A DNA stretch of 64,000 nucleotides from Lacrimispora saccharolytica (GTDB taxonomy: Bacteria > Bacillota > Clostridia > Lachnospirales > Lachnospiraceae), in contig JACJJN010000012.1 of assembly GCA_016899975.1 (NCBI GenBank), forward strand, positions 1 to 64,000, given 5' to 3'. The position numbers were made by a program, and so were the translations under genes. Below, one piece after another: positions 55,728-63,924 of this stretch. The notes beneath the pieces were generated by a model. That model made no database searches. It saw only the letters and a program-made list of their open reading frames with translations, and was not told where the DNA came from. Positions within the stretch are counted from its first letter, which is position 1, and each line of letters starts with the position of its first letter.

Positions 55728-55918
55728 AATTCATCCCCCTGCAATATATTTTCTATTCTCGGGATCTTCCAATCCGGCTGCTCAATTTCCTTACATTCGG
55801 AAATTATTTTAGTTCTATCTAAAATTTAATTCTACCTGCATTTTTTTCAATGTGCAAGCCCGAATTTCTCCGCCTGCGGCGGGTCGCACAAGCGACATCT
55901 TCCACTCCGCCGCAGTGC

Positions 55919-55975
55919 GGCAGTCGCCAAATGGACATGCAAGCATGTCCACTTGGCTCGTTGCCCGCGGGAATA
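55919..55975 (+). repeat. family A palindromic element, copy 3
   Basis: GGCAGTCGCCAAATGGACAT continues through the palindromic core to CCCGCGGGAATAA. It is the long hairpin of family A, in the opposite orientation to the copies at 3417 and 9180. Its upstream flank (CCGCCTGCGGCGGG) differs from theirs. The rest of 55728-56074 contains the presumed regulator promoter and no gene. Confidence 0.8.
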
Positions 55976-56074
55976 AGTGCACAGACCTGGGGGGAACGTC
56001 TCATAAAAATCCCTTTTCATCCGTTCAAGATTCTCAAAACAGATAAAAACTTTTATTCCTGTGTGGCATTCTCT

Positions 56075-57286
56075 TTACTCATCCAGACTTCCGTTAAACA
56101 CATATTTATCCAGACGGTCCATTGCGTCCACAACTCTCACATGAGGAACCGCCAGGTTTATACGAACCGCATACGGACGGTTAAACGGACGTCCATCCTG
56201 CCAGATCACTCCGACACGGACTCCCGCCTTCAGCAGTTCGTCCATGGTCTTTCCATGCTCCTTACACCACTCTTCACAATCCAAATAGAGCATATAAGTA
56301 CCCTGAGGCTTCGCCAGAGAAACGCCTTTGAAATTCTTCGTGATATAATCATAAGCATAGTCCACATTGCTTCCTAATACCTGACAGAGCTCATCCACCC
56401 ACTCACGTCCTTCCGGCTTATAAGCGCCGATCAGAGCATGCACAGACAGCACATTGGTCATATTGTAGTGGGACATCTCGGACACCTTCACCACACGATC
56501 CCGCAGATAAGAATTATAAATCACATGGTAGGAACCAACCAATCCTGCCAGATTGAAGGTCTTGGTCGGCGCATACACCGCGATAGTACGGTTCTTTGCA
56601 TCCTCGGACACGCTCTGCGTCGGAATATGCTTTGCTCCCGGAAGCACAATGTCTGACCAGATTTCATCAGAAATCACGATACAGTCATGTTTCTGATAAA
56701 TCTCCATCGCCTTTTCGATCTCTTCTCTCTCCCAGACTCTTCCGGTCGGATTATGCGGAGAACAGAAAATCGCACAATGGATGTGATTCTCGACAATCTT
56801 CTTCTCCATATCCTCATAATCCATACGCCAAACGCCGTTTTCATCTCTCACAAGATCGCTGAGAACCATTTTCCGTCCGTTATTGTTCATGGTTCCGGTA
56901 AATCCGATATAAGTCGGAGAGTGCAGCAGTACCGCCTCACCCGGTGCGGTAAACGCCTGAAGCGCAGAGGCCACGCAGCCCAGCACTCCGTTCTCGTAAC
57001 CGATGCATTCCTTTGTAAGTCCTTCCACGCCGAAACGATCTTTATGCCATCCGATAATACTGTCGAAATACTCATCCGGAAGCATAAAATAACCAAAATG
57101 GGGATGTTTCAGACGTTCACTGACCGCTTCAAGAATCGTCGGCAGCGTTGGGAAATTCATATCCGCCACCCACATGGGAATCACAGAAAATCCTTCCGCT
57201 ACCTCTGCATCCGGAATCGGAATGGTATCCACAGCAATTGCGTCATGACCTTTACGGTCCAAAATCGTCGTAAAATCGTACTTCAT
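56075..57286 (-). CDS. MalY/PatB family PLP-dependent aminotransferase (cystathionine beta-lyase type)
   Basis: The 403-residue fold-type I enzyme begins MKYDFTTILDRKGHDAIAVD. Hallmarks are PMWVADMNFPTLPTILEAVS, the AFTAPGEAVLLHSPTYIGFT region, FCSPHNPTGRVWEREEIEKA, VISDEIWSDIVLPGAKHIPT, and the PLP Lys in YAPTKTFNLAGLVGSYHVI. MalY/PatB proteins cleave cystathionine or cysteine conjugates, and some act as regulators. The ATG at 57286 is behind AAAGGG. The next gene upstream is a sugar kinase 176 bp away; no shared pathway is obvious. Confidence 0.93.
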   Translation of the reverse strand: MKYDFTTILDRKGHDAIAVDTIPIPDAEVAEGFSVIPMWVADMNFPTLPTILEAVSERLKHPHFGYFMLPDEYFDSIIGWHKDRFGVEGLTKECIGYENGVLGCVASALQAFTAPGEAVLLHSPTYIGFTGTMNNNGRKMVLSDLVRDENGVWRMDYEDMEKKIVENHIHCAIFCSPHNPTGRVWEREEIEKAMEIYQKHDCIVISDEIWSDIVLPGAKHIPTQSVSEDAKNRTIAVYAPTKTFNLAGLVGSYHVIYNSYLRDRVVKVSEMSHYNMTNVLSVHALIGAYKPEGREWVDELCQVLGSNVDYAYDYITKNFKGVSLAKPQGTYMLYLDCEEWCKEHGKTMDELLKAGVRVGVIWQDGRPFNRPYAVRINLAVPHVRVVDAMDRLDKYVFNGSLDE

Positions 57287-57462
57287 ACTCAAAACCCTTT
57301 CTGTTGTATTTTTTAACCGTTCATCCCGCCGCCGCTGAACTTTCGTCCGAACAGCCGCTATCGGTGTCCGTTGCACGGAAACGCCATTACTTTTATTCTA
57401 CTCCCGTTACAGAAATTCATCCACTGTTTTCGCATAGGATCATCACTGCATTTCACGCAGGA

Positions 57463-58482
57463 TTACCGCTGCAGATTTGTATCCTTTGCCTTCATAACCT
57501 GAAGAACATCCTTCTCGCTGATCACATTGAAATCCTTCTGGATCATCAGCTTCAGAACACTTGCAGTGATGGCAAAATCTATGGTTTTCTGAGGGTCGAA
57601 TCCCTGTACAATTCCATGCAGCAGCCCGCCCGCGAAAGCATCCCCGGCGCCCACTGCCTCCAGACTGTGCACCGTATGTACCGGACTCTCGTAAAAGACT
57701 CCATCCTTCAGATAGATTCCCATCCAGTCACCGTCCTCCACGGTGCATATATTTCTCAGAACACTCGCCACCGCCTTACACTTCGGATACTGCCGGAGAA
57801 TTTCTTCCATCCCCCTCTTGTAGCTGTCGATCTGGTCGATACCATGCGCCATATCACCGTTAAACGCATGAATTCCCAGTGTCGCTTCAAAATCTTCATC
57901 ATTGGCAATACAGAGATCCACATAGTTCATCAGATGCTTCATAACCTGCTGCGCCTTTTCTGTGCTCCACATTTTGGAACGGTAATTCAGGTCGCAGACT
58001 ACCTGGATCGAATGAGCCTGGCAATATTCCAGCGCCTCCAGTACCGCCTGCTCCATCTGCCCGCTGATTGCCGGCGTGACACCGGAAAAGTAAAAAATGT
58101 CGATATCCTTCAGGATCTTTTCCCAGTCAAACTCCGCAGCATCCGCCAGCGCCAGCGCACTGTATTCCCGGTCATAAACAACATTGGTCGGGCGGATATT
58201 GGTTCCCTTTTCAAAATAATAGATTCCCAGCCGGGAGCCTCCGTGGAGCACACAGGAGGTATCCACCCCGAACCGACGCACCGCTCCCAGCGCCGCAAGT
58301 CCTACCGGATTATCCGGAATTTTTGTCACATAAGCCGCCTCGTCCCCGAACATGGCAAGGGACACCGCTACATTGGATTCAGCACCGCCGTAGCTTGCCT
58401 CAAACCCGTCCGCCTGAAGAATCTTCAGATACTCCGGCGTTTTGAGACGCAGCATAATCTCACCAAACGTCATTACCTTCAT
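57463..58482 (-). CDS. kdgK: PfkB family sugar kinase, 2-keto-3-deoxygluconate kinase type
   Basis: The 339-residue ribokinase-fold enzyme has MTFGEIMLRLKTPEYLKILQ at the start, a substrate motif FEASYGGAESNVAVSLAMFG, YYFEKGTNIRPTNVVYDREY, and the catalytic GAGDAFAGG segment (SLEAVGAGDAFAGGLLHGI). The overall pattern is that of KdgK, which phosphorylates 2-keto-3-deoxygluconate from uronate degradation. Other sugars are possible, and no KDPG aldolase gene is nearby. Start at the ATG at 58482 behind AAGGG. Confidence 0.85.
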   Translation of the reverse strand: MKVMTFGEIMLRLKTPEYLKILQADGFEASYGGAESNVAVSLAMFGDEAAYVTKIPDNPVGLAALGAVRRFGVDTSCVLHGGSRLGIYYFEKGTNIRPTNVVYDREYSALALADAAEFDWEKILKDIDIFYFSGVTPAISGQMEQAVLEALEYCQAHSIQVVCDLNYRSKMWSTEKAQQVMKHLMNYVDLCIANDEDFEATLGIHAFNGDMAHGIDQIDSYKRGMEEILRQYPKCKAVASVLRNICTVEDGDWMGIYLKDGVFYESPVHTVHSLEAVGAGDAFAGGLLHGIVQGFDPQKTIDFAITASVLKLMIQKDFNVISEKDVLQVMKAKDTNLQR

Positions 58483-58517
58483 TTCTTTTCCCTTACTTTC
58501 TTTGATATTACTTTTCA

Positions 58518-58546
58518 ATAACCGCTCAGCCAGCCGAAAGATTACA
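58518..58546. repeat. family B palindrome (degenerate) between M42 and kinase genes
   Basis: AATAACCGCTCAGCCAGCCG continues AAAGATTAC. It starts 7 bp beyond the M42 peptidase stop codon, in the leader of the kinase gene. Confidence 0.55.
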
Positions 58547-58551
58547 TCCAG

Positions 58552-59640
58552 TTACACCAAATCTTTCCGCAGGATCCGTGAGATCGTTTCCTGATCCAGA
58601 CTGCGGATCACTCCGGCTGCCATATCCACTGCCGCATCCATATCCTTCACTGCGCAGAAATTATAATGGCTGTGCACATAGCGGGACGGAATCCCCAGCA
58701 CAAGAACCGGCACTGCCTGTCCCTCCAGGCTGATCTTGCCCGCATTGGTACTGCCGCCTCTGCGTACCGCATCCTGATAAGAAATTCCCATGGCATCACC
58801 GATCCGATGGGCAAGCTCTATAAATACAGGATTGGAGATATAACTTTTATCCATATGGCGGATCTGAACTCCTCCGCCCATCACACACTGTGCCAGTCCC
58901 GGCGCATAATAGAAATCATCGGCAGGCGAACCCTCAAACACAATCGCCAGATCCGGTTTCACCGCCTGGGCAGTGACAGCCGCTCCTCTCGTGCCCACTT
59001 CCTCCTGAGCCGCAAATGCTCCAACCACATCCACGCCAAGGGAATTCTCCTGCTCCAGCGCTCTCATCGTCTCAACCACGCAGGCACAGCCCAGGCGGTT
59101 GTCAAAAGCTTTTCCAAAGCAGATTCCCCTCTTTTCCTGGTATTCAAACGATACATCCGGCATGATCGGATCCCCCGGACGGATTCCGTAGGATTCCTCC
59201 ACTTCCTTTCTGCTTCCGGCGCCTACATCTACCGCCAGATTTTCGATATCGAGATCCTGATTTCCCCTTTCACTTTCTTTCAGAAAATGCACCGGTTTTG
59301 AGGTGATGATTCCCCGGATCCTTTCCCCTTTTCCGTTCCGGACGATCACGGAGTGTGCCGGCAGGCTGGTCAGATGAAATCCTCCCAGTGTCAGAATGTT
59401 CAGCAATCCGTTTTCACGGATCGACTGTACCATAAATCCACACTCATCCAGATGCGCATCCAGCATCACCACCGGCTTTTTCCCGGAAAAATCCTTCCGT
59501 CTCATATAAACATTGCACATCGCATCATTGGTGACCTGGAATTCCCGTGTATGACGATAAATCACCCGGCACACCTCTTCTTCAAATCCACTGGGACCAA
59601 ATGCATTGGAAAGCTCTTCCATCAATTGAATATCAGCCAT
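58552..59640 (-). CDS. M42 family metalloaminopeptidase / glutamyl aminopeptidase
   Basis: The 362-residue enzyme (MADIQLMEELSNAFGPSGFE) contains the di-metal ligands expected in M42 peptidases: His in MLDAHLDECGFMVQ, Asp in GKAFDNRLGCACVVE, the catalytic Glu pair in AAQEEVGTRGAAVTAQ, Asp/Glu in VFEGSPADDF, and a late His in YVHSHYNFCAVKDM. M42 enzymes form 12-subunit cages and trim peptides in the cytoplasm. The ATG at 59640 is behind GGAGAG. Confidence 0.93.
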   Translation of the reverse strand: MADIQLMEELSNAFGPSGFEEEVCRVIYRHTREFQVTNDAMCNVYMRRKDFSGKKPVVMLDAHLDECGFMVQSIRENGLLNILTLGGFHLTSLPAHSVIVRNGKGERIRGIITSKPVHFLKESERGNQDLDIENLAVDVGAGSRKEVEESYGIRPGDPIMPDVSFEYQEKRGICFGKAFDNRLGCACVVETMRALEQENSLGVDVVGAFAAQEEVGTRGAAVTAQAVKPDLAIVFEGSPADDFYYAPGLAQCVMGGGVQIRHMDKSYISNPVFIELAHRIGDAMGISYQDAVRRGGSTNAGKISLEGQAVPVLVLGIPSRYVHSHYNFCAVKDMDAAVDMAAGVIRSLDQETISRILRKDLV

Positions 59641-59762
59641 TTTTTCTCTCCTTTCTCCGTCAGAATGCTTCTGCAGAAAGCAATTCTTAAACAAACTCTG
59701 AAAACATTGTACAATCCGCTGTCTCAAATTGCAAGGTTTGCCAGACGGATGTCTGAATATTT

Positions 59763-59818
59763 GTAAACGTTCCGCCAGCCGGATTATTACGAAGACAGCC
59801 AGCCGAACCGTTGCGAAG
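59763..59818. repeat. two adjacent degenerate family B copies
   Basis: GTAAACGTTCCGCCAGCCGG (ending ATTATTAC) and then GAAGACAGCCAGCCGAACCG (ending TTGCG) lie upstream of the M42 gene and ahead of tRNA-Arg. Confidence 0.45.
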
Positions 59819-59876
59819 ATTTGCTGCTTGCAAAATAACAGAAAATGTAGTAAACTGAGTGGGTATTATAGAACAT

Positions 59877-59950
59877 GTTCCTGTAGCTCAGTAGGATAGA
59901 GCGATTGCCTCCTAAGCAATAGGCCGCTGGTTCGACTCCAGTCAGGAACG
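59877..59950 (+). tRNA. tRNA-Arg (anticodon CCT)
   Basis: GTTCCTG pairs with CAGGAAC, discriminator G. The anticodon stem ATTGC/GCAAT encloses CTCCTAA, giving CCT, which reads AGG. The T arm is CTGGTTCGACTCCAG. The CCA end is not encoded. A -10-like TATTAT lies about 10 bp upstream. Confidence 0.95.
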
Positions 59951-59953
59951 TAG

Positions 59954-59989
59954 AAACGCCATGAATCCAAGGATTTGTGGCGTTTTTTC
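59954..59989 (+). terminator. terminator of tRNA-Arg
   Basis: AAACGCCA pairs with TGGCGTTT, inner AATCC/GGATT, followed by T residues. Confidence 0.9.
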
Positions 59990-60142
59990 TTGCAGAAAAC
60001 ACGTTTAATTAACTTCCTTTATAGTAATTCAAAATTTTATCTCCAAATGCACCGGATCGCTCTCGACCACATGCACCTCCAGGTGATGGAAGTAAGTAGA
60101 AATTGTGACAATGCAAGATGGCTTGGGATTTTGATGCTTGAA

Positions 60143-61417
60143 TTAAAACAATGTTGTTGTCCCAAGCAAAAAGTCAATCAGGTTGCAATGATAAAATCCG
60201 TTGTTATCGTAAAAGTTATGGGGAATATCCATACGGATTACAATTTTCTTAAAGAAATCTCCTGTGAGTTTTAAGGATTGTAACTCAGTTTCTGTTTTCT
60301 GTTCCGTATCCATCTGATAAGCAGACTGAATATAGATGCGGCGGTCTCCATCGTTCACAACAAAGTCAATTTCACGCTGGATTCGCTCGTCATTTTTTCG
60401 TTCCGTGACCACGCCGACATCTACGGAATAACCGCGCTTCACCAACTCATTATAGATGATATTCTCCATGATATGTCCTGGATCATACTGTCTATAATTC
60501 AAACGGGCATTGCGAAGCCCCAGATCAGTGTAGTAATACTTATTGGGATAATTAAAATAAGTCTTTCCTTTCACATCATATCTTCTTGCTCTTTCTATTA
60601 AGAAGGCATCCATAGTGTGAGTGAGATAAGAGGAAACCAAATTATTGTTGACAGGTTCGTGCCGCATAGAAGTCAAAGCATTTGCAATGTTAGTCGGGTT
60701 TGTGAGAGAACCAATTTGTGATGCAATGAAATCGAGAATAGCGTTCAGAATATCTTCCCTTTCCAATTTGTTGCGCTCTACAATATCTTTCACATAGAGT
60801 TCTTCATATAAATTGGAGAGGTAGGCTTTTTTATCTTTTTCATCCTCCAAAGCAAGAATACGAGGCATTCCACCGTAAAGCATATATTGATCCAACGCAG
60901 TTTTCTTTTCGCCGCCAACATAGGCATAGAACTCGTCAAATGACAGCGGGTACACATGGATTTGTGTGGCTCTGCCGCGAAACTCTGTGGCGATGTCTTT
61001 GGAAAGCATTTTGGAGTTACTTCCTGTCACATAGACATCCAGGTTTTTATATGCCTTCAATTCGTTGAGCATATCATAGATGGTAACTACAATTCCGGCG
61101 TTTTCTTCATCCTTTACTTTAATCGTGAACTGGACCTCGTCTATAAACAAGTAGAACTTCTCGTCTTTCCTGGTGCTTACGATAGAATCCACATAGTCAC
61201 AGAGAGTAATGGGATTGCGGTATTTATAGTTTCTTCGTTGGTCAAGTTCCAGACGGATAATTTGTTCTTCTTTTACCCCCTGAAAAAGAAGGTACTCATA
61301 AAACAGGTCAAAAAGAAGCACTGATTTTCCGCAGCGGCGGATTCCAGTGATAACCTTAATTTCACCATTCCACATATTGTGAATCAGACGATCCAAATAA
61401 TAATCTCGCTTAATCAT
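60143..61417 (-). CDS. AAA+ ATPase with DUF4143 domain, copy 1
   Basis: The 424-residue protein has an AAA_14 ATPase domain (Walker A GIRRCGKS, 25-32; Walker B YLFIDEVQF; YVTGSNSKMLSKDIATEFRG) and a C-terminal DUF4143 domain with a nuclease-like fold. In it, VTERKNDERIQREIDFVVND with DRRIYIQSAYQMD resembles the E/D...Q-x-K core of PD-(D/E)XK enzymes. The biological role of the family is unknown. The ATG at 61417 lies behind AGAGGTG. A promoter between two palindromic operators precedes it. The gene is more AT-rich than its counterpart across the divergent gap. Confidence 0.9.
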   Translation of the reverse strand: MIKRDYYLDRLIHNMWNGEIKVITGIRRCGKSVLLFDLFYEYLLFQGVKEEQIIRLELDQRRNYKYRNPITLCDYVDSIVSTRKDEKFYLFIDEVQFTIKVKDEENAGIVVTIYDMLNELKAYKNLDVYVTGSNSKMLSKDIATEFRGRATQIHVYPLSFDEFYAYVGGEKKTALDQYMLYGGMPRILALEDEKDKKAYLSNLYEELYVKDIVERNKLEREDILNAILDFIASQIGSLTNPTNIANALTSMRHEPVNNNLVSSYLTHTMDAFLIERARRYDVKGKTYFNYPNKYYYTDLGLRNARLNYRQYDPGHIMENIIYNELVKRGYSVDVGVVTERKNDERIQREIDFVVNDGDRRIYIQSAYQMDTEQKTETELQSLKLTGDFFKKIVIRMDIPHNFYDNNGFYHCNLIDFLLGTTTLF

Positions 61418-61426
61418 AATATCACC

Positions 61427-61527
61427 TCTAACTTTTGCCGTAAACGGCATAAGATATAGATAATTATAACATCTTTGTTTATCAAATCCAATAAGTCATC
61501 TCTAACTTTTGCCGTATATGGCATAAG
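61427..61527 (-). promoter_or_regulatory. paired palindromic operators around a promoter
   Basis: Two 27-bp direct copies (61427-61453 and 61501-61527, starting TCTAACTTTTGCCGTA) differ at two positions. On the minus strand each reads as the palindrome ATGCCGT..ACGGCA followed by AAAGTTAGA. Between them a -10 TATAAT (61468-61463) has a weak -35 TTGGAT 17 bp upstream. One site is before and one after the promoter, an arrangement typical of repression. Confidence 0.65.
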
Positions 61528-61747
61528 TTTATTATACACGAACTTCAGAGAGAATATACATAAAGATTGCCCCATTTTAAGAGATACGATGCCAAACCGG
61601 TGTCCAGGAAATTGATCAATGACATTTTCAATCCATGTCGATTTTTAAATTTTATCAACTATAACCGTTAAATCAAATATATTACGCTTGAATTTCAATT
61701 ATATCCGTGATATTATGATAACAATCTCAGAAAGGAGACTGGTTGTT

Positions 61748-62962
61748 ATGATCAAACGTGAAACGTATATGAGCCGTATCCGTCCTTTCATCGGAAACGA
61801 CCTGGTGAAAGTCCTGACCGGCATTAGGCGAAGCGGAAAATCAGTGATGCTGGATCTGATCAAGGAGGAACTGTGCGCCTCTGGTACAGACAGCAGTCAG
61901 TTTATATCCATTAACTTTGAGAATATGAGTAATGCTCATCTCTGTACCGCCACGGCGCTTCATGATGAGATCATCCGCCGAGCCTCGGAAATCCATGGCA
62001 AGGTCTATCTTTTTTTTGATGAAATACAAGAGGTGGACGCCTGGGAGAAATGTATCAATTCCTTTCGTGTTGAACTCGACTGTGATATCTATATTACCGG
62101 CTCCAATGCCAAACTGCTTTCCGGTGAGCTTGCGACCTATCTTGCCGGACGATATGTGGAATTTGTAATCTACCCGTTCTCCTTTGCAGAATTTACTGAG
62201 TTGTATCACACCGTATACCCGGAGACCGATACCCGTGAGTGCTTCAACAAATATCTGGCCGCAGGAGGCATGCCTTACCTTTCCAATCTTCACTACGATG
62301 AAACGGCAAGCCGCCAGTATTTACGTGATCTGTTCAATTCCGTGGAGCTGAAAGATATCGTCAAACGCAACAGAATCCGGGATGTGGATCTTTTGGAACG
62401 TATTATCGCCTATGTGACCTCCAACATCGGCACCACCTTTTCCTCCACAGCCATATCCAAATATCTGAAAAGCGAGGGACGATCCGTATCACCGGAAACA
62501 GTACTGGGCTACATTAAGGCCTGCACTGACGCTTTCCTGTTCTACCAGGTAAAACGCCAGGACTTACAGGGTAAGAAGATACTCACCGTCAACGAGAAAT
62601 ACTATGTCGCTGATCACGGGATTCGGGAAGCGGTGTTCGGAGGAAACAAAAAAGATATCAATCTGGTCCTGGAGAATATCGTTTACATGGAACTTCTGCG
62701 CCGTGGCTATACCGTCACGGTCGGAAAAGTAGGCAGCAAAGAGATTGATTTCGTATGTGAAGATCATGGAAACAAGCTGTACGTTCAGGTTGCTTATCTT
62801 CTGGCTTCAGAGGACACCATTCAGCGTGAGTTTGGCGTCTATGACCATGTCCGTGACAACTTTCCCAAATATGTCGTCACCCTGGACGAATTTGACATGA
62901 GCCGGGACGGAATCAAACATCGCAATATCCGGGACTTCCTGCTGGAAGATGAATGGAATTGA
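61748..62962 (+). CDS. AAA+ ATPase with DUF4143 domain, copy 2
   Basis: The 404-residue paralogue starts MIKRETYMSRIRPFIGNDLV, with Walker A GIRRSGKS (25-32), Walker B VYLFFDEIQE, and DIYITGSNAKLLSGELATYL. The DUF4143 part contains VGKVGSKEIDFVCEDHGNKL and YVQVAYLL, again like a PD-(D/E)XK core. It is only moderately similar to the divergent copy at 60143-61417, so this is not a recent duplication. The ATG at 61748 follows AAAGGAG at ten bases. No palindromic operator is seen on this side. Confidence 0.9.
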   Translation: MIKRETYMSRIRPFIGNDLVKVLTGIRRSGKSVMLDLIKEELCASGTDSSQFISINFENMSNAHLCTATALHDEIIRRASEIHGKVYLFFDEIQEVDAWEKCINSFRVELDCDIYITGSNAKLLSGELATYLAGRYVEFVIYPFSFAEFTELYHTVYPETDTRECFNKYLAAGGMPYLSNLHYDETASRQYLRDLFNSVELKDIVKRNRIRDVDLLERIIAYVTSNIGTTFSSTAISKYLKSEGRSVSPETVLGYIKACTDAFLFYQVKRQDLQGKKILTVNEKYYVADHGIREAVFGGNKKDINLVLENIVYMELLRRGYTVTVGKVGSKEIDFVCEDHGNKLYVQVAYLLASEDTIQREFGVYDHVRDNFPKYVVTLDEFDMSRDGIKHRNIRDFLLEDEWN

Positions 62963-62989
62963 AAAAAACAACTCGATAACAGCAAAAAA

Positions 62990-63056
62990 AGAAAGAGACA
63001 ATCCTGCGGAAATTCAGGTTTCTTTAACCTTGAATCTTTGCAGGATTGTCTCTTTT
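62990..63056. terminator. terminator between DUF4143 copy 2 and the HxlR gene
   Basis: AGAGACAATCCTGC pairs with GCAGGATTGTCTCT, with inner ATTCAGG-type pairing, then TTTTTC. It can serve both converging genes. Confidence 0.85.
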
Positions 63057-63090
63057 TCAAAAATCTATTTTATTGCACAAAAATCCATTC

Positions 63091-63423
63091 TTAATGATCC
63101 GGATATTTTTCCTTGTAATTCTTTCCCCAAACTTCCATAGCATTAATAATCGGCCGCATAGATTCGCCCAATTCGCTCAAGGCATATTCCACTCTTGGAG
63201 GCACTTCCGGATAAACCGTGCGGGTAATGATTCCATCCTGCTCCATGGAACGCAGACTGTCCGTCAGAACTTTTTGGCTGATCCCATCCAAATCTTTTCG
63301 AAGTTCATTGAAGCGCCATGGACGGGCAAGTAAATTTCGCATAATCAACAGCTTCCATTTGCTTCCAATCAACTGAACCGTTGTTGCAACTGGACAAGCT
63401 GGCATTTCTTCTTTCGTCAGCAT
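63091..63423 (-). CDS. HxlR family transcriptional regulator
   Basis: The 110-residue winged-helix protein starts MLTKEEMPACPVATTVQLIG and contains SKWKLLIMRNLLARPWRFNE, LDGISQKVLTDSLRSMEQDG and RVEYALSELGESMRPIINAM, the full HxlR domain. The Cys near residue 10 is the position used as a redox or electrophile sensor in several members. The ATG at 63423 is behind GGAGG. It is divergent from the peptide/radical SAM locus and might regulate it, but no shared operator is visible. Confidence 0.92.
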   Translation of the reverse strand: MLTKEEMPACPVATTVQLIGSKWKLLIMRNLLARPWRFNELRKDLDGISQKVLTDSLRSMEQDGIITRTVYPEVPPRVEYALSELGESMRPIINAMEVWGKNYKEKYPDH

Positions 63424-63537
63424 GTGTGACACCTCCGGAATTCCCAATAGTTTAAATATGAATGTTACATAAGAATTATAATGCTGCATCCCTATAAAAT
63501 CAAGCATACCGTTTGAATTTCTGAAAAAATCTGGCAG

Positions 63538-63685
63538 CCATTCAGCCAGCTGAATGGTTCCTTCAAAAGTCACAAAAAAGTAACCCGGTTATAAAAAAGT
63601 GCGTACTTGTAGAGCGAAAGAGAATCCATACAATAGAAAGCACAGAGGGCAAAACAGGTAACAGTTCAGCCAGTGAAACTGTCAC
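63538..63685. repeat. two family B copies in the HxlR / peptide intergenic region
   Basis: CCATTCAGCCAGCTGAATGG (from 63538) and GTAACAGTTCAGCCAGTGAA (63658, ending ACTGTCAC) are about 100 bp apart. The intergenic region from 63424 to 63724 must also hold the promoters for both divergent units; I could not choose confident hexamers. Confidence 0.6.
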
Positions 63686-63724
63686 AAAAACAGCACTCTG
63701 AATACTTATATGGAGGTCAAAACA

Positions 63725-63817
63725 TTGGCACTTTCTAATTTATTTGGATGGAACAAAAAAATGGAGACCGCTCCTGCTGCTTCCTGTGGCTCTGCCTGCG
63801 GCGCCGGTGACAAATAA
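63725..63817 (+). CDS. candidate RiPP precursor peptide, ACGX type
   Basis: A 30-residue peptide starts at TTG (63725), eight bases behind GGAGG. The leader MALSNLFGWNKKMETAPAAS is followed by a core CGSACGAGDK, with Cys at 21 and 25 in the spacing C-G-x-A-C-G. Small peptides with Ala-Cys-Gly-x units encoded directly before a radical SAM/SPASM enzyme are known as the ACGX system, whose product is unestablished; thioether crosslinks would be expected. This core has only two units, so it is a short version. No transport gene is visible before the window ends. Confidence 0.72.
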   Translation: MALSNLFGWNKKMETAPAASCGSACGAGDK

Positions 63818-63840
63818 GTTGTTTTATTCCCATGAAATCC

Positions 63841-63870
63841 GTTCCCGGCGGAAACACTCTCGCCGGGGAC
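63841..63870 (+). terminator. intercistronic hairpin between precursor and radical SAM gene
   Basis: GTTCCCGGCG pairs with CGCCGGGGAC around a 10-nt loop with one G-T pair. No T run follows, so it is likely a partial terminator or an mRNA stabiliser that raises precursor over enzyme levels. Confidence 0.55.
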
Positions 63871-63924
63871 ATTTGAAAGGTTACTCGGACAAATCCGATT
63901 TTTATATAAGAGAGGTCAAACGAA

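Noticed and set aside
55819-56004. Short frames reading through family A repeats (also 3283-3546), sharing residues such as PSGHACMSIWRLP
   Set aside because: The shared peptide only reflects the shared DNA repeat. No ribosome binding site or conserved protein context.
57304-58521. A 405-codon plus-strand frame opposite the sugar kinase
   Set aside because: Shadow of the PfkB-family kinase gene, whose motifs are complete.
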